Assembly (NCBI GenBank): GCA_015295805.1
Contig: DVEF01000012.1
Span: 22,806-86,805, forward strand
Direction of reading: 5' to 3'
From: Geminocystis sp. M7585_C2015_104
GTDB lineage: Bacteria > Cyanobacteriota > Cyanobacteriia > Cyanobacteriales > Cyanobacteriaceae
DNA length: 64,000 nt
Each line of letters starts with the position of its first letter. Position 1 is the stretch's first letter. Below, one piece after another: positions 63,012-64,000 of this stretch. The notes beneath the pieces are model-generated. The model was given only the letters and a program-made list of their open reading frames with translations. It did no database searches and was not told the origin of the DNA. The position numbers and the translations under genes are program-made.

Positions 63012-63887
63012 CTATTCCTTGCCACGCCAATCCAGTAGGGGGGATTCTATGACAACCCTATGGTAATTCTCACAGTTTAATTCTACCCCTAACCACCTCC
63101 CTAAAGTGGCTAATTCTTCGTCAAAGATAGACCTCAAGGGTTTTAACTTATCCTCCTTAATTTGAGGTCTTTTTTTCATCATCCAAAACCCTTTTACCCA
63201 GTCTCTTATCTGCTTTGGTATCAGTTTCTTCCTAATAGTTTTGAGAATAGGCATTTCCACCAAAAAATCTCGCCACGCCCTTGGGCGCATCCTCTGGGAA
63301 GAGTCATTTACTGCCCCCAATTCGTGCCATTTTGGCCTGGAATTATAACCTATAAAATGGCATATTCTCTCCAATTCTTCCTGAGGATTTTTTAACAGCC
63401 TTTCAAAAAAAACTGGTAAGACCTTTTCCTTCCCGTAAGCCTCAAAGTAGGGTTTAATTTGCATAGAATGCCTACTGTAAGCAATCAACTCTGGGTGGGT
63501 TTCAATGGCAAGATTAATATCCGTATTAATAACCCGCTGGGTCCATTCATGAATATACTGGGAAATAAGACGGTCAATGGGATGACGCATCACGTATATT
63601 AGTTTTACATCGGGCAGATGCCCTTTCATCCTTTCAACAGTGTGGGGATAGGTAGGAAGTTTAGTATAATGGGTACTGGATTCGCCGCATATATCCTCCT
63701 GTTTGGCCCCAGAAAAAAGAGAAAAATACCAGTATATTCCCTTTTCATATTCCTCATCGTTGCTAAAGAAATTAGGCTCCTTTAATTTTGTCATAAAAAT
63801 CCCCGGCTGTCTCGCCAGTTGTTCATGAAGAGTGGTGGTGGCACATTTCATCGCCCCTATGATAATAAAATCGGGTTTCTTATCCAT
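63012..63887 (-). CDS. PAPS-dependent sulfotransferase
   Basis: From ATG 63887 the product has 291 residues. The 5'-phosphosulfate loop IIGAMKCATTTLHEQL (about 9-24) and the 3'-phosphate motif RHPIDRLISQY (about 111-121) identify a sulfotransferase that moves sulfate from PAPS to a hydroxyl or amine acceptor, possibly a glycan; the acceptor is unknown. A longer frame to 63971 adds 28 residues before the nucleotide loop; the G-rich GAGGGGGGAG just before 63887 supports the shorter form. The gene is convergent with the Rieske oxygenase, 10 bp between stops. Confidence 0.85.
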   Translation of the reverse strand: MDKKPDFIIIGAMKCATTTLHEQLARQPGIFMTKLKEPNFFSNDEEYEKGIYWYFSLFSGAKQEDICGESSTHYTKLPTYPHTVERMKGHLPDVKLIYVMRHPIDRLISQYIHEWTQRVINTDINLAIETHPELIAYSRHSMQIKPYFEAYGKEKVLPVFFERLLKNPQEELERICHFIGYNSRPKWHELGAVNDSSQRMRPRAWRDFLVEMPILKTIRKKLIPKQIRDWVKGFWMMKKRPQIKEDKLKPLRSIFDEELATLGRWLGVELNCENYHRVVIESPLLDWRGKE

Positions 63888-64000
63888 CTCCCCCCTCACA
63901 GTATCCCTACCAATAAACCCATTTAAGTTATATCCCCCAGGTTTACAATCATAAACCCTAATATCCCCCACGCCCTTACCCTACATCCTACTCCCTATAC

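Overview
The window is a chromosomal segment of a cyanobacterium. This rests on gene families that are cyanobacterial hallmarks: ndhN (NDH-1 subunit N), a cyAbrB transcription factor, the Ftn2/ZipN (ARC6-type) division protein, menG for phylloquinone, a pheophorbide-oxygenase-like Rieske protein, a D27-like DUF4033 protein, and the small families DUF3110, DUF3285, DUF3611 and DUF4327. I cannot assign a genus from sequence alone. No rRNA, CRISPR array, prophage or recognisable intact insertion sequence was seen; there is one tRNA (Ser-GGA).

Layout. 0-5.5 kb: lysA (cut by the window edge), a beta-hydroxyacid dehydrogenase, purE, nadA, ndhN and an aldehyde dehydrogenase. 5.5-14 kb: a minus-strand block with an HDAC-family deacetylase overlapping the first of three tandem FHA-PAS-GGDEF-EAL proteins, whose catalytic motifs go from intact, to EAL only, to neither. 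14-22 kb: purH, an amino-acid-type ABC binding lipoprotein, a DUF790/Bax1-like nuclease candidate, a membrane-anchored repeat protein, a histidine phosphatase and panD. 22-30 kb: a 50-residue membrane microprotein, a pentapeptide-repeat protein, a CPBP protease, cyAbrB, an SdhB-type iron-sulfur subunit, a HEAT-repeat protein, an orphan TRAP small permease and an STT3-type oligosaccharyltransferase. 30-45 kb: sbcC, tRNA-Ser, ftn2, mnmA, a SpoIID-domain protein, typA, and a compact GH57 / CheW-like / tatC cluster. 45-48 kb: 2.8 kb without a clear gene, holding a dispersed degenerate repeat. 48-54 kb: DUF445, menG, several small cyanobacterial families, a D27-like protein, a flippase-like gene split by a frameshift at a T10 tract, and a decayed membrane-protein pseudogene. 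54-55.4 kb: an array of about 20 decayed repeat units. 55-64 kb: an M50 site-2-type protease, murQ, DUF3110, a 1.6 kb sparse region with two abutting perfect palindromes, murJ, the Rieske oxygenase and a sulfotransferase.

Most genes are housekeeping (purine, NAD, pantothenate, lysine, tRNA modification, wall and division, protein export). The most unusual signals are non-coding. Two separate gene-poor stretches, next to the DUF445 gene and the M50 protease gene, are filled with degraded repeats whose units contain the last codons and stop of the neighbouring gene, as if gene tails had been copied repeatedly downstream. The other points worth attention are the graded decay of the c-di-GMP triplet, a complete-looking STT3 enzyme, the homopolymer-linked frameshift, and the double palindrome.
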